A DNA stretch of 64,000 nt from the NCBI GenBank assembly GCA_037176725.1, contig JAZBRS010000050.1:10992001-11056000 (forward strand), written 5' to 3'. Of the stretch, positions 44,901 to 57,200 are shown piece by piece. Every line of letters begins with the position of its first letter. Position 1 is the stretch's first letter. The translations under genes were made by a program, and so were the position numbers. The stretch is from Posidonia oceanica. Lineage: Eukaryota > Streptophyta > Magnoliopsida > Alismatales > Posidoniaceae. The notes under the pieces are model-generated. The model searched no databases, was not told where the DNA came from, and saw only the letters and a list, made by a program, of their open reading frames with translations.

Positions 44901-47828
44901 TAATCCAACTGCTGTGTATTTCTTTAAGTTTTATTTTAGTTTAAGCCCAGCATGTTTTTTATTTACCTTTTAATCCTCTGCAGTTACAGTTTCTCTACTT
45001 TTCTTTATTTCCAGCCCAGTTATTTATTTATTTACGTTTTAGTCCATTTCCAGTTCATTTAAGTTTCTGTCTTTTTAATTTCTAGTACTGCTATTTATTT
45101 TATTTACATAATGGTCCTGCTGTAGTTCAAGTATAGTTTCTGTTCTTTATTTTCTAGTCCAGCATCTTTTTATTTTTGCATGTTAGTCCTCTGGTTGATA
45201 AAATTCATTTAATCTTCTGTTTTTTTCCTTATGAAATTACATTTTGGTCCTGATCTTTACTTTATTTGCTTTTTAGTCCTCTGATCTGTTGTTAAATCAT
45301 TTAATTTCTATCTTTTCCTTACTACATTGCATTTTTATCCCATATTTCTGTTTTTTGCACTTAGGTCCTTCATTTGCATGCACAACATCTTTTTTTCTTG
45401 CATTTTTCTTTATAAAATTGCATTTTAGCCCCTGCATGTTTCAAAATTGCACATAGGTCCTCTGCATGTTTACAAAACTCATTTAAATACATACTTTTGC
45501 TTATAAAATTGCATTTTAGCCCCTGCATATTTTAAAATACACATAGGTCCACTGTTTGCATTCACAGACCTTTCAAAAGCATATTTTACCTTATAAAATT
45601 ACATTTTAGCCCCTACATGTTTCAAAATTGCATGTAAATCCATTGCATGTTTACAAAACTCATTTAAATGCATGTTTTCCTTATTAAATTGCATTTTAGA
45701 CCCTGTGTTTCGTTTTAATTACATTCAGACCCTCAAGTTTTCAAAAACCTTGCATATAAGCCCCTAACTTTTCAAAATCCTTGCATGTAGGTCCTCAACT
45801 TTTTCAAAATTTGCATTTAGGTCCTTAACTTTTCTGAAAAGTCGTTCATAGGTCCTTTTCTTGCATTTTTGCATGCATTGCACCCATGCATCATTGCATT
45901 TAGTACTTTTTGCACACACTTAAGCACTCCTAGCTCCCATGTGCGTGGGAGGACCTGTTTTGCACACCCCTAGCACCTCTTTTACACTTAGATCCATTCT
46001 TCTCCCCTGTTCTTGGCCCTTCTGCCTTGAAGCCTGCATATCTTCAGATCAGGCCGCCGGATCTTCTCAACCAAGCTACCTGGACGACCCCGGTGGAGCG
46101 CACTTCAATGCAGACCAAGCATTTCTCAGATCAGGCTTCAGATCTCCAAGGTAAGTCCTCCTGAACTCCTGCACAGCATTTTTGCACATCATCTGCATTG
46201 CATGCATTGTTTTTGCTTCCCGCTTTCTGAGCATGTAGACTAGGACTCCCTCTTCTCCTCTATCAACTCTATCTCCTCTTTTCGCGTACTCTTGGCATCT
46301 TTGGGTTGTGTTTCCCCTGGATTCACTACTAATTGCGACTTTCTTCTCCCTTTTCCACGATCCGATCGCACCGCGAGCTTTTGGCAGCGTGCGAGACATA
46401 TCGTGGGACACTTTGGTGGGAAACAGTCACAGAACAGTGGTGATCCTTCCACTTGCTTCCTTTTTCCTTTGTAGGTCTTCACACCTACATTGTGTGGCTC
46501 TTAAATGGTGTTGGTTCTCATACTCACACTGTTTGCCTCCCCTTTGCTTCTCTTGCTCTTCCTCTTTGCATCTGCATCTGCATGGCTTTATCGATGATTT
46601 ATTTCGCTTGCTTTGGCATTGTTTTGCGTGCCCGCTTCGCTTTTGACACCGTTTTGCGTGCTTGCTTTGTTTCTCACACCGTTTTGCGTGTTTGCTCTGT
46701 TTCTCACATCGTTTTTCATGCTGACTTTGTTTTCGGCACCATTTTGCGTGCCCGTTTTGTTTCTTGCACCGTTTCGCGTGCTTGCTTTGTTTTTCGCACT
46801 GTTTTGCGTGCTCGCTTCGCTTTTGGCACCATTTCGCGTGTCTGCTTTGTTTCTCACACCATTTTGCGTGCTGACTTTGTTTCTTGCACTGTTTTGCATG
46901 CCGATCTTGTTTTCCCGCACTGTTTTGTGTGCCGCTTTGTCTTTCGCACCGTTTTGCGTGCTCTCTTCGCTTTTGGTACCGTTTCGCGTGTTCGCTTTGT
47001 TTCTCGCACCGTTTTGTGTGCTGGCTTTGTTTCTTGCACCGTTTTGCGTGCTGATCTTGTTTTCCTGCACCGTTTTGTGTGCTGTTTTGTCTTTCGCACC
47101 GTTTTGCATGTTTTACGCTGTTTTCTCTTGCATGTCGCCTGCATCGCTTGGTTTTACCGATGTTTTGTTCTTTCGCCTGCATTTGCATATAGGGCAGTGA
47201 TGCTTACTGCCTGGAGTTCTCACGGACCAGGGTTCGCCTGGTTCGGAACACAGACAGCGTTGCTGAGTGCTTAGACTGCACGTTTATTTCCTTGCATTGC
47301 ATTCCATCACTTAGAGCACACTTATGAGCATCTAATCAGGCATTCATGGCACTTAGGCATTCAAAGTCTGCATTTCCCTACGTATGCGAGCGTAAGCCTA
47401 GAAAGACCGATTCTCGGGTGTGTCGAGGGTGCCTAACACCTTCCCCGCATGTAACAGGAGTCCTTGCCCAGTCTTTTGACCCGCAATGATCATATTGCCC
47501 TTATCCTAGGCATGAGTTATATCATTTGCATTCATTTGCATCTCTTTTCTCTTGCATTGCTTTGCATTGCATCTTTTGCTCGGATTTGCGCGTTTATTCA
47601 CGCATTTCCCTGGTTTTCCTTGTCTCCCGACTTAATAGACACGGTGGCGACTCTGAATTGTCTTATCTTCTTCTTTTCTTTCTTTTCTTTCCATTTTTCC
47701 CATGTTTAAGTGTTTCCGAGTCAAGCCTTCCTTCTCGGACACAGCCGCTAATAGTGAACCTGATTCTAATCGGTGCACGCGAGCTTTTGGCAGTGCCTAT
47801 GGACGATCTGAACATCGAGATTACCATA
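41979..47828 (+). mobile_element. Solo LTR (or LTR-dominated element), 5.85 kb
   Basis: Begins TGTTGTCACCCCATTTTGAC and ends GAGATTACCATA. It is flanked by a direct GGCAT at 41974-41978 and 47829-47833. Other A units have one uninterrupted GGCAT here (GTTGTGGCATCCAGAAGTG), so the insertion and its 5-bp duplication are supported by empty sites. The order inside matches the reversed 54246-58488 LTR: ACCCCATTTTGAC start, C/T- and A-rich zone, GC-rich zone (43.5-44.7 kb), about 100-base repeats around CATTTTAGTCCT (44.8-45.9 kb), 30-base minisatellite, GGTGCCTAACACCTTCCCC, and GGTGGCGACTC near the end. No protein domain is inside. Its length is in the range of Ogre-type LTRs. The 3' end is TA, not CA. 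Confidence 0.75.
46600..47115 (+). repeat. 30-bp minisatellite within the LTR
   Basis: About 16 imperfect copies of a 30-base unit such as GTTTTGCGTGCTCGCTTTG plus TTTCTCGCACC. Because the unit length is a multiple of three, long repetitive open frames appear on both strands. They translate to low-complexity repeats and are not taken as genes. A shorter, more diverged counterpart lies at about 54970-55200 in the other LTR. Confidence 0.85.
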
Positions 47829-48211
47829 GGCATACAGAAGTGATGCCTACGTTTGTTGCTTGTGACGTAGTTACGCCTGTTTCTTGGACGTTGTTTGTCG
47901 AGTTGTTTGTGTGTGTAGGTGGGGCGTGTGTGTAGGTGGGGCGTGTGCTGGGTGACCTATTGAGTGGTCACTCACGTGTGTTTTGTTTTTGTTTTTGGCA
48001 GGTGTAGGACAGGAGCTGGAGTTGCTTGTGCATATAGGAGAGGAGTCACTCTGCCACACATCAAGGGTTCTGGGCAAGTGAGTTGTTTAAGTTTATTTTA
48101 TGTCTACTTTATAGTATTTGTGAGAATTTAGTTCTGTAGTTCATGAATGCTAATATGATTAAAAAAAAAATGTTAGCTAGGTTGAGAGATAACGACATTG
48201 GGGTTGTTACA

Positions 48212-49689
48212 TAGACGGTTTTCGATTTGACAAAAAAGTTTGACTTTTGTTTAAGATAGAGTTTTGTTAAACATTTACGTGTCATTTATAATAGATCAAT
48301 TTTTTCATAGGTATATCATATTTTCCACCTCTATATTGCTTTTATCGATATTTCCATGAATTCGATCTACTTTTGTCATGTTATACTCAATTTGTAAAGA
48401 CATACTGGTTTTCGAACTTTAATAAAGTTTGACTTTTTTATTTTTGAATTTTCCAATTACTTCTTTGACATTAACAAACAACGATTTATCTATTTTGCAA
48501 TGTTATGTACCCACAACACTTCTCCACTTCATTTTTACACAATTTTGAAGATTTCTACGAAAATTACAAAAATTTTCGAGATTTCTCCCATTTTATCGAT
48601 TAACAATAAGTGTTTGTATACGATTTTTTGTAATATTTTAAAATATCATTAGTTTCCTTAATTGATTGCTATTTTTTTACGTTTTGACCTACAATCTCAA
48701 TGGATCATATTTTGGTAACTTTTATTGTCATTCTAATAAATTCGAGAGGATAAACGGGTTTAGATGGAAGAGATAGTTTGACTTTTTGTTAAGTTAGAGT
48801 TCTATTAAATATTTTGTTACAATTTCTAGTATATGTATTTTTTTGATAGTACATCGTAATTTGCACCTATAAATATCAATCATCGGCATTTCCTCGAATT
48901 CGATACACTTCTGACAAATTATACTCAATTTTTAAAGGCACATTGCTTTTGAAGATTTAAAAAAATATGACTTTTTTTATTTTTGAGTTCTCTTACTTGT
49001 TTTTTGACAATTACATACAACGATTTATCTATTTTGCGTTATTATATACCAACTACACATCTCTACATGAGTTTTACGCAATATATTTGGTTTTTACGAA
49101 AATTACAAAATCTTTTGAGATTTCTTCCATTTTATCGAATAATAGTAGGTGTTAGTTAACAGTTTTTTGTTACTTTTCAAAAAATATATTGTTTTCATAT
49201 TTGATTGTTGTTTTTGATACATTACGACCTATATTATCTGTGAATCATGTTTTGGTGACATTCAATGTCATTCAAATAAAATACTAGATGATAGATGGTT
49301 TTTGATTTGACAAAAAAGTTTGACTTTTTATTAAGATAGAGTTTTATTAAACATTTACGTGTCATTTATATTAGAAGAATTTTTTCATAGGTGTATCATA
49401 TTTTCCACCTCTATATTTCTATTATCGATAATTCCATGAATTCGATACACAATTTTCAGCTCGTACTCAATTTCTAAAGGCTTACTGGTTTTCAAACTTT
49501 AAAAAAGTTTGACTTTTTTATTTTTGAATTCTCCAATTACTTTTTTGACATTAACAAACAACGATTTTTCTATTTTGCATTGTTATATAACAACAACAAT
49601 TCACTACTTCATTTTTACACAATTTTGAAGATTTCTACGAAAATTACAAAAGTTTTCGAGATTTCTTCATTTTATCGATTAATAATAAG
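48212..49689. repeat. B block 4
   Basis: Undisturbed block of 1478 bp with three monomers. The AGTTTGACTTTTT phrase occurs near 48239, 48777 and 49318. Confidence 0.85.
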
Positions 49690-51835
49690 ATTCTGGCGAC
49701 ACTAGGAGGCGGGATTCGCTGGCACATTTCACTGGCGAATTTTCCAGGCATTTCTGGATCCCAAGGGACCTAAGGGTGCCCAGGAGGCACCCATTATGTT
49801 TGGGTTGGGCCTGATTTTGGTGATAACCGATCTATTAGGGGTTGCTGTTTTGTTGCTTTTAGAATCTGATTTTTGGTTTTATGGTGAGTTTTGTAGAATT
49901 AAAATGAATCCTTGTCCTTTAGGTGATTAGAATTTTATAAACACATTAGGGAAGATGAGAATCAAGCCAATCATTAGGGATGAGTTAGGGATTGCATAAA
50001 ATGGAATAGCAAGACCCCACTTGAGTTAGGGTTGGAAACTAAAAGACTAAATAACCTAGAAATGCTAAGGTTTTCCCTAATTGGTCTAGATGGGCATTAG
50101 GGAACATAATAAATTAGGATTGGATTTAGGCACCAGAACTTAGTGTTCTGGTTGCCGTTGGTGTGGGTGTGTGGTCTCGTAAGTATGTTAGGACTTCGGG
50201 ACCAGTGCTTTGCTTTTGTGTGGTGCCGGATGGGTAAATGATATACCCAGAAGGTGCTTTTGTTCCCTGTTGTGTGGTGTTTTGTAATGTGGTTCTGGAC
50301 TCGACAGTGGTGCTGTCGAGGTTGTGTTTTGAGTTGCGATTTCAGCTCGTTGTTTTGTGCTGTACTTGGTACTGTGTTTTGAGGTATTTTTAGTTGTCAT
50401 TTAGGGATTTCGAAATAGTTTTCGGAAAGAGTTTTGAGAAGAAAAGGCAGAGGTTTGGCAAAGGTTTTTGAAAGAGTTTTCCGATGTTTTCTTAGTGTGG
50501 CGGGCCAAGAAACTGGAGGGGCGTGTCAACGAAATCAGGGGGTGTGACGACATTCCTGGTTGGTCGGGCGCATTGCCTAGGTTGAGGTCCTGAGACCAAG
50601 AGGCAGAGGTAAGTGTTCGTCGGATCTTGGAGGTATGATACTCCTCGATTGTCTATCACGAGGTCGAGGCTGAGGTCCACGGGTTGGGGGTACCGACTAG
50701 ACTTGGAGGTATGACACTCCGCTTGTTCTAGGTGCCGAGGACCCAGGGTACTGACTGTACATAATGTATCATGGCAGCGGACACAGGGGGTATGAGACCT
50801 CTCAGTAGCTAGACGTGATACCCTAGTTAGTACGGGTACCAAGACTGCTTGGTGTGGACTGAGCCTGGGGGTGAGGAGCCCTAGGGGTTTGTAGCATTGA
50901 GTTAGGGCGCTTAGAGGGCGTACCCTGTGGTGTCCTACTGAGACACAGGACTTGTTGAGGCTTGTTGGCCGGAACAGTTCACTCCTCCACAGGGTGGTCG
51001 ATCGTAGCAGTGCAGGGACATCGTGGTAGCGCCTCGGTGGACTGCTTGTGGCGAGGTGTCTCGCTTGGGCCTGAGTGACGATACTTTATTTGCTTGTGTG
51101 TGGTTAGTTGTGCATGTGGCCGCACTTGAGGGGAGTAGGTCTTGCGCTAGTGAGGCGCATTGGTTTGGCTGAGCAGTGTCTCAACGTTGGCTTTGTGTTT
51201 TGGTGTTTGTTGTATTGTGTGTGTGTGTGTTGAATGCTATTGAGGGTATTCAGACATGGTTGGTTGTCTAGTCTGCACCAGGAGTGTGATGGACCAGACT
51301 GTGTGTTTTGAGGCTTGATTTGGCTAGTGTGGTCATTTCAAGTGTGCATAAAGATTTTGAAAAGAGCATGCATATGCTTTTAAAATGAAAAGAGAAAAGA
51401 TGATTTCAAATGCAAGTTTCTAGTGGTTTGCTTTGTGGGCAATGAGGTATGCCCTGTTGTGGCATATAGAAGTGATGCCTGTGTTTGTTGCTTGTGACGT
51501 AGTTACGCCTGTTTCTTGGACGTTGTTTGTCGAGCTGTTTGTGTGCGAAGATGGGGTGTGTGCTGGGTGATCTTTTGAGTGGTCACTCACGTGTGTTTTG
51601 TTTTTGTTTTTGGCAGGTGCAGGATAGGAGTTGGAATTGCTTGTGCATATAGGAGAGGAGTCACACTGCCACACATCAAGGGTTCTGGGTAAGTGAGTTG
51701 TTTAAGTTTATTTTAATTCTACTTTATAGTATTTTTGAGAATTTAGTTCTGTAGTTCATGAATGCTAATAAGATTTAAAAAATAAAAAATAACATGTTGG
51801 CTAGGTTGATAGGTAACGACATTTGGGTCGTTACA
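49690..51835. repeat. A unit 5
   Basis: Complete unit of 2146 bp from ATTCTGGCGACACTAGG to TGGGTCGTTACA. Confidence 0.85.
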
Positions 51836-52234
51836 TTGACGGTTTTCGATTTGACAAAAAAGTTTGACTTTTTATTAAGATAGAGTTTTATTAAACATTT
51901 ACGTGTCATTTATATTAGATAAATTTTTTCATAGGTGCATCATATTTTCCACCTCTATATTTCTATTATCGATATTTCCATGAATTCGATACACTTTTTT
52001 CAGCTCGTACTCAATTTCTAAAGGCTTACTGGTTTTCGAACTTTAAAAAAGTTTGACTTTTTTATTTTTGAATTCTCCAATTACTTTTTTGACATTAACA
52101 AACAACAATTTTTCTACTTTGCATTGTTATATACCAATAACACTTCTCTACTTCATTTTTACACAAATTTGAAGATTTCTACGAAAATTACAAAAGTTTT
52201 CGAGATTTCTTCCATTTTATCGTTTAACAATAAA
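51836..52234. repeat. B block 5 (single monomer)
   Basis: Only one B3-type monomer of 399 bp separates A units 5 and 6, against three in the standard block. Confidence 0.85.
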
Positions 52235-54245
52235 ATTCTGGCGACATTAGGAGGCGAGATTCGCAGGCGCGCTTCACTAGCGAACTTTACAAGCATTTCT
52301 GGCGCTTAAGGGACGCCAGCGGCACCTAGGAGGCGCTCGTTATGTTTGGGTTGGGCCTAATTTTGGTGATAACCGATCTATTAGTTGTTGCTCTTTTGTT
52401 GTTGAAGTTTAGAATCTGATTTTTGATTTTATGGTAAGTTTTGTAGAATTAAAATTAATCCTTGTCCTTTAAGAGATTAGAATTTTATAAACACATTAGA
52501 GCAAGATGAGAATCAAGCCAATCATTAGGGATGAGTTCGGGATTGTATAAAATGGAATAGCAAGACCCCACTTGTGTAGGGTTGGAAACTAAAAGACTAA
52601 ATATCCTAGAAATGCTAAGGTTTTCCCTAATTGGTCTAGATGGACATTAGGGAATATAATAATTTAGAATTGGATCTTGGCACCAGAACATAGTGTTCTG
52701 GTTGCCGTTGGGGTGGGTGTGTGGTCTCGTAAGTACGTTGCGACTTCGGGACCAGTGCTTTACTTCTGTGTGGTGCCGGATGGGTAAATGATATACCCGG
52801 AAGATGCTTTTTTTCCCTTGGTGTGGTGTTTTGTAATGCGGTTCTGGGCTCAACAGTGGAGTTGTCGAGGCTGTATTTTGAGCTGTGATTTCAGCTCGTG
52901 GTTTTGTGCTGTGCTTGGTACTGTGTTTTGAGGTATTTTGAGTTGTCATTTAAGGATTTCGAAATGGTTTTCGAAAAGAGTTTTGAAAGGAAAATGCAGG
53001 GGTATGGCAAAGGTTTTTGAAAGAGTTTTCCAGTGTTTTCTGTGTGTGGCGGACCAAGATACTGGAGGGGTGTGTCGACGGGATCAGGGGATGTGACGAC
53101 ATTCCTAGTTGGCCGGGCGCGTTGCCTAGGTTGAGGTCCGGAGACCAAGAGGCTGTGGTAAGTGTTCGTCGGATCTTGGAGGTATGATACTCCTTGATTG
53201 TCGTTTACAAGGTTGAGGCTGTGGTCCGCGAGTTGGGGGTCCCGATTGGACTTCGAGGATTGACACTCCACTTGTTCCAGGTGCCGAGGACCCAGGGTAC
53301 TGATTGTACATAGTGTATCGTGGCAGCAGACATAGGGGGTATGAGACCTCTGAGTAGCTAGACATGATACCCTAGTTAGTACGGGTACCGAGACTGCTTG
53401 GTCTGGATTGAGCTTGGGGGTGAGGAGCCCTAGGGGTTTGGAGCACTGAGTTAGGGCACTTAGAGGGCGTACCCTGTCGTGTCCTGCTGAGAGACAAGAC
53501 CGTTGAGGCTTGATGGCCGAGACAGTTCACTCCCCTACAGGGTGGTCGACCGTAGCAGTGCAGGGACACCGTGGTAGCACCTCGGAGGATTGCTTGTGGC
53601 TAGGTGTCTTGCTTGGGCCCGAGTGACGACACTTTGTTTGCTTGTATGTGGTTAGTTGTGCATGTGGCCACGCCTGTGGGGCGTAGGTCTTACGCTAGTG
53701 AGGCGCATTGGTTTGGCTGAGCAGTGTCTCAGCGCCGGCTTTGTGTTTTGGTGTTTGTTGTGTTGTGTGTGTGTGTGTTGAATGCTATTGAGAGTATTCA
53801 GACACGGATGGTTGTCTAGTCCGCACCAGGAGTGTGATGGACTAGACTATGTGTTTTGAGGCTTGATTTGGCTAGTGTGGTCATTTTAAGTGTGCATAAA
53901 GATTTTGAAAAGAGCATGCATATGGTTTCAAAATGAAAAGAGAAAAGATGATTTCAAATGCATGTTTCTAGTGGTTTGCTTTGTGGGCAATGAGGTATGC
54001 CTTGCTGTGGCATCCAAAAGTGATGCCTGTGTTTGTTGCTTGTGGAATAGTTACGCCTATTTCTTGGACGTTGTTTGTCGAGCTGTTTGTGTGCATAGGT
54101 GGGGTGTGTGCTGGGTGACCTATTGAGTGGTCACTCATGTGTGTTTTGTTTTTGTTTTTGGCAGGTGCAGGATAGGAGCTGGAGTTGCTTGTGCATATAA
54201 GGGTGGTGTCACACTGCCACACATTAAGGGTTCTGGGTAAATGAG
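52235..54245. repeat. A unit 6, truncated by LTR
   Basis: Starts ATTCTGGCGACATTAGG and runs to GGGTTCTGGGTAAATGAG, where the next LTR begins. About 140 bases of the usual A end, including the terminal hairpin, are missing. Confidence 0.85.
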
Positions 54246-57200
54246 TGTAGCTATCCCGTCTCGAAAATCCCAGACCGGCGAGGGACCTGAGAGAGAGAGG
54301 TCACTATAAGTACGACACAAAGAGAGAAAACAAACATAAAGCAAATACGGAGTCGCCATTGTAGCTATCCCGTCTCGAAAATCCTAGACCGACAAGGGGC
54401 CCGAGAGAGAGAGGTCACTATAAGTGCGACGCAAAGAGAGAAAACAAAGATAAAGCAAATACGGAGTCGCCACCTAGTCTATTAAGTAGGGAGACGAGGA
54501 AAATCGGGGAAATACATGAAAACATGAAAATGGATGCAATGCTATGCAAAATGAATGACTTGTGCCAAGGACAAGGGCAAGATGGTCAATGTGGGCCAAA
54601 GAAAGGGTAAGGACTCTTGTTACACATGGGGAAGGTGTTAGGCACCCCTGACACGCCCGGAATCGGTCTTTCTAGGCTAAACTCGCTCACATATGCAGGA
54701 TTATCGATGATGCTTGCCTTAACTATGTGCCCAAGGGGCGCGGAATGCTATGCTATGTTATGAATGCTCTAAACATGCCCTAAATGCCTAAATGCTACGT
54801 GTGCTGTGATTACATGCCCAAATGTATACTCTAGATGTTGTGATGCAAGATAAAAGGTAAACATGCAGCCTATGTGCTCAGCTACGCTGTCAGTGTTCCG
54901 AATCGGGCAAGCGCTGGTTCGTAAGAACTCCAGACAGTAAACATCATTGCCCTAATGCAAATGCAAGTAATAAAACAAAACGCTGAGCAAAAACGACGCA
55001 ATGCAAGTGTGCCACAAGCAAAGGGGAAACAAAGCGAAGGCGGAAAACAGGCGATGTAAGTAAGAAACAAAACATTGATTAAAGCCACACAATGCAAGTA
55101 CTCAACAAGCAAAGCGGAAAGAAAACAAGGCAGAAAACTAGGTGAAAACCACACGATGCAAGTGTAAAGCAAGCAAAGGGGAAAGAAAACAAAGGGCGGA
55201 AAACCCTAATCTACATGCACGAGAAAACGGGGTGCGAAAGCAAGACATGCAGTGCAAGTGACAAGTAGTAAGTAATATGCAGTGATTCAGATGGACTTAT
55301 TTTGAAGATTTGAGGCCTGATCTGAAATAACTTTGGTTAGAATGAAAGATTATTCAACCAAGAAGACCTGGGTGGTTGGATCGTGAAGATCCAATGGTCC
55401 AATCAAAAGTTATTCAGGTTTCAAGTCAGATGGCTCAAGGGCCAGAAAAAGTGATCTAAGTGGGGGCCTAAGTGCAAATTACCCCTATGTGTGTGCAGTG
55501 CAGGGTGTGCAATATGCAATGAGGCTAAGAGTGCTCAAAAGTATGCAAGGATGCTATGTGCAATGATATGAGAATGCTATGTATGCAAAATGCAAAATTG
55601 GCCTATGTGCATTGACATGGCAAAATACAAGACAACAGGGCAAAAGCCTGCTAAAACATTAATGCAACAATGTAGGGGCCGGTAGGGGGTAAATGCAACA
55701 TTAATTAGAAGGTATGCTGGCAATCATGCAAGAAATGGATCTATATGCAATTTTGAAAACATGTTGGACCTAAATGCAAAGTAAAAGAAATATGCAAGCA
55801 CATCACTGCTGAATTTTAGGACTAACATGCAATTAGACCTAACTGTTGGGTTTTAAATGCAAAATAGGATGCAAACATGAAGAAAGCAAACATAAGGACC
55901 TATATGCAATTTTGAAAACATGTAGGGTTTAAAATGCAAAGTTAAATAGGCACGCAAACAAGCAATAGTAAAAAAAAGGGGCTGACATGCAATTTTGAAA
56001 ACTGTAGGACATTATTACAATGCAGTATGGTTGAAAATGCAACTTAAATGATGTTTTGAATGCAAGTAGGACTTAACTGCAAATAAACATGATCATAAGA
56101 CTTTTCAGTAATGTAATATAGTTTAAAACATGCAATTAAATGACTTCTATAGGCATGCAAGACTTAAATGCAATTAAACTAAAGTCCTGGACTAAAATGC
56201 AATGCAATATGGTTTGAAAAATGCAGTTAAATGACTACTGAAACTGATACAGGACTTAAATGCAAATAAACTATGGTACTAGACTAAACTGCAATGTAAT
56301 ATAGTTTAAAAAACACATTTAAATGAATGGATGTATGCTCAGAGGACTAAAATGCAATTTAAACAACTTACTAGATTTAAATGCAATGCAATAAGATAAA
56401 AAATGTGATTTAAATGAATGGTTTAAAGCAAACAGGACTGAGATGCAATTAAAATAAATTTTTGGGCTTTTCTGTAATGCAATATGATTTTAAACAAAAA
56501 TTAAATGAATGAATGATTGTAAATTGGACCTAAGTGTAAATAAATTAAATTACAGGACTAAAATGCAATGCAGTATGATTTAAAACGAAATTAAATGATT
56601 TAAAACAATGTATGAAGGATTGAGATGAAATAAAACTTAAATGCTGGACTAATTTGCAATGTAATAAAGTTTTAAAACAAATTTAAATGAAATTCAAACG
56701 AAACGAGGACTTAAATGAAAACTATAAAACCTGCAGAACTAAATTTCAATGTCAAACGAAATTAAAATTAAAAAACCTTATGAACTCTATGCTACAGTGA
56801 TCTGCGGGCCTCCGACGAGCTGGCGGCGATCTAACGGGCTGGGGCGGCGCTGCAAGCGGCGGCGAGGCATGGGTGGTGGTTGGCTAAACTGCGGTTGCTC
56901 CAGCGGTGCTCGTGGGGCTGATCTGGAGTGCTGCGGTGGGCTGGTGCGAGTGGCGGGCGGTTACAATGATCAACGGCGCCGGAGAAGAAGGTGATGGCGG
57001 CGGAGCTCGAAATCCGACAGGCGGCCCGAAACCCAAAAGAAATTATCTAGGAAGCATGAATGGCGTGTGGGGATCTCAAAAATAACCTCCATTACCTGTG
57101 AGGATGGCTGGGGAAGGCTGCCGGCCTCAGTTGGGTGCGGCAGTCCGACCGGGGGTCGTGGCGGTGCTGCGGGCGACGGTGGCGGCGTGGCGTGATCTGG

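Larger units (their letters stand above)
39975..48211. repeat. A unit 4, split by LTR insertion
   Basis: A sequence runs 39975-41978 and 47829-48211. It contains an extra tandem duplication of 221 bp (about 41080-41300 and 41301-41521) that starts and ends at GACCGTAG and GGTATGAGACC. The inserted 41979-47828 segment is described separately. Without insertion and duplication the unit has normal length. Confidence 0.85.
16693..54245. repeat. Higher-order tandem array (A + B units, about 3.65 kb period)
   Basis: A units end with GGGTCGTTACA or a close variant at 18246, 21895, 38494, 48211 and 51835. After subtracting the inserted elements and one local duplication, the spacing is about 3.62-3.65 kb. 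Each A unit (about 2.08-2.17 kb when complete) is followed by a B block, 1478-1482 bp where undisturbed. B blocks are two full monomers of about 540 bp and a third cut at about 400 bp. The array is interrupted by two LINEs and one LTR element. Its extent beyond the window is unknown because retroelements cover both ends. Confidence 0.85.

Noticed and set aside
46427..47188. Minus-strand 253-codon open frame rich in Lys, Gln, Asn and His, plus overlapping frames on both strands
   Set aside because: Produced by the 30-bp minisatellite, which keeps all frames open. No start context, no recognisable domain.
47638..47665. GGTGGCGACTC near 47645 as a primer-binding site marking an LTR end
   Set aside because: The same motif lies inside the other LTR, upstream of its CTACA terminus, and the flanking GGCAT duplication puts the element end at 47828.
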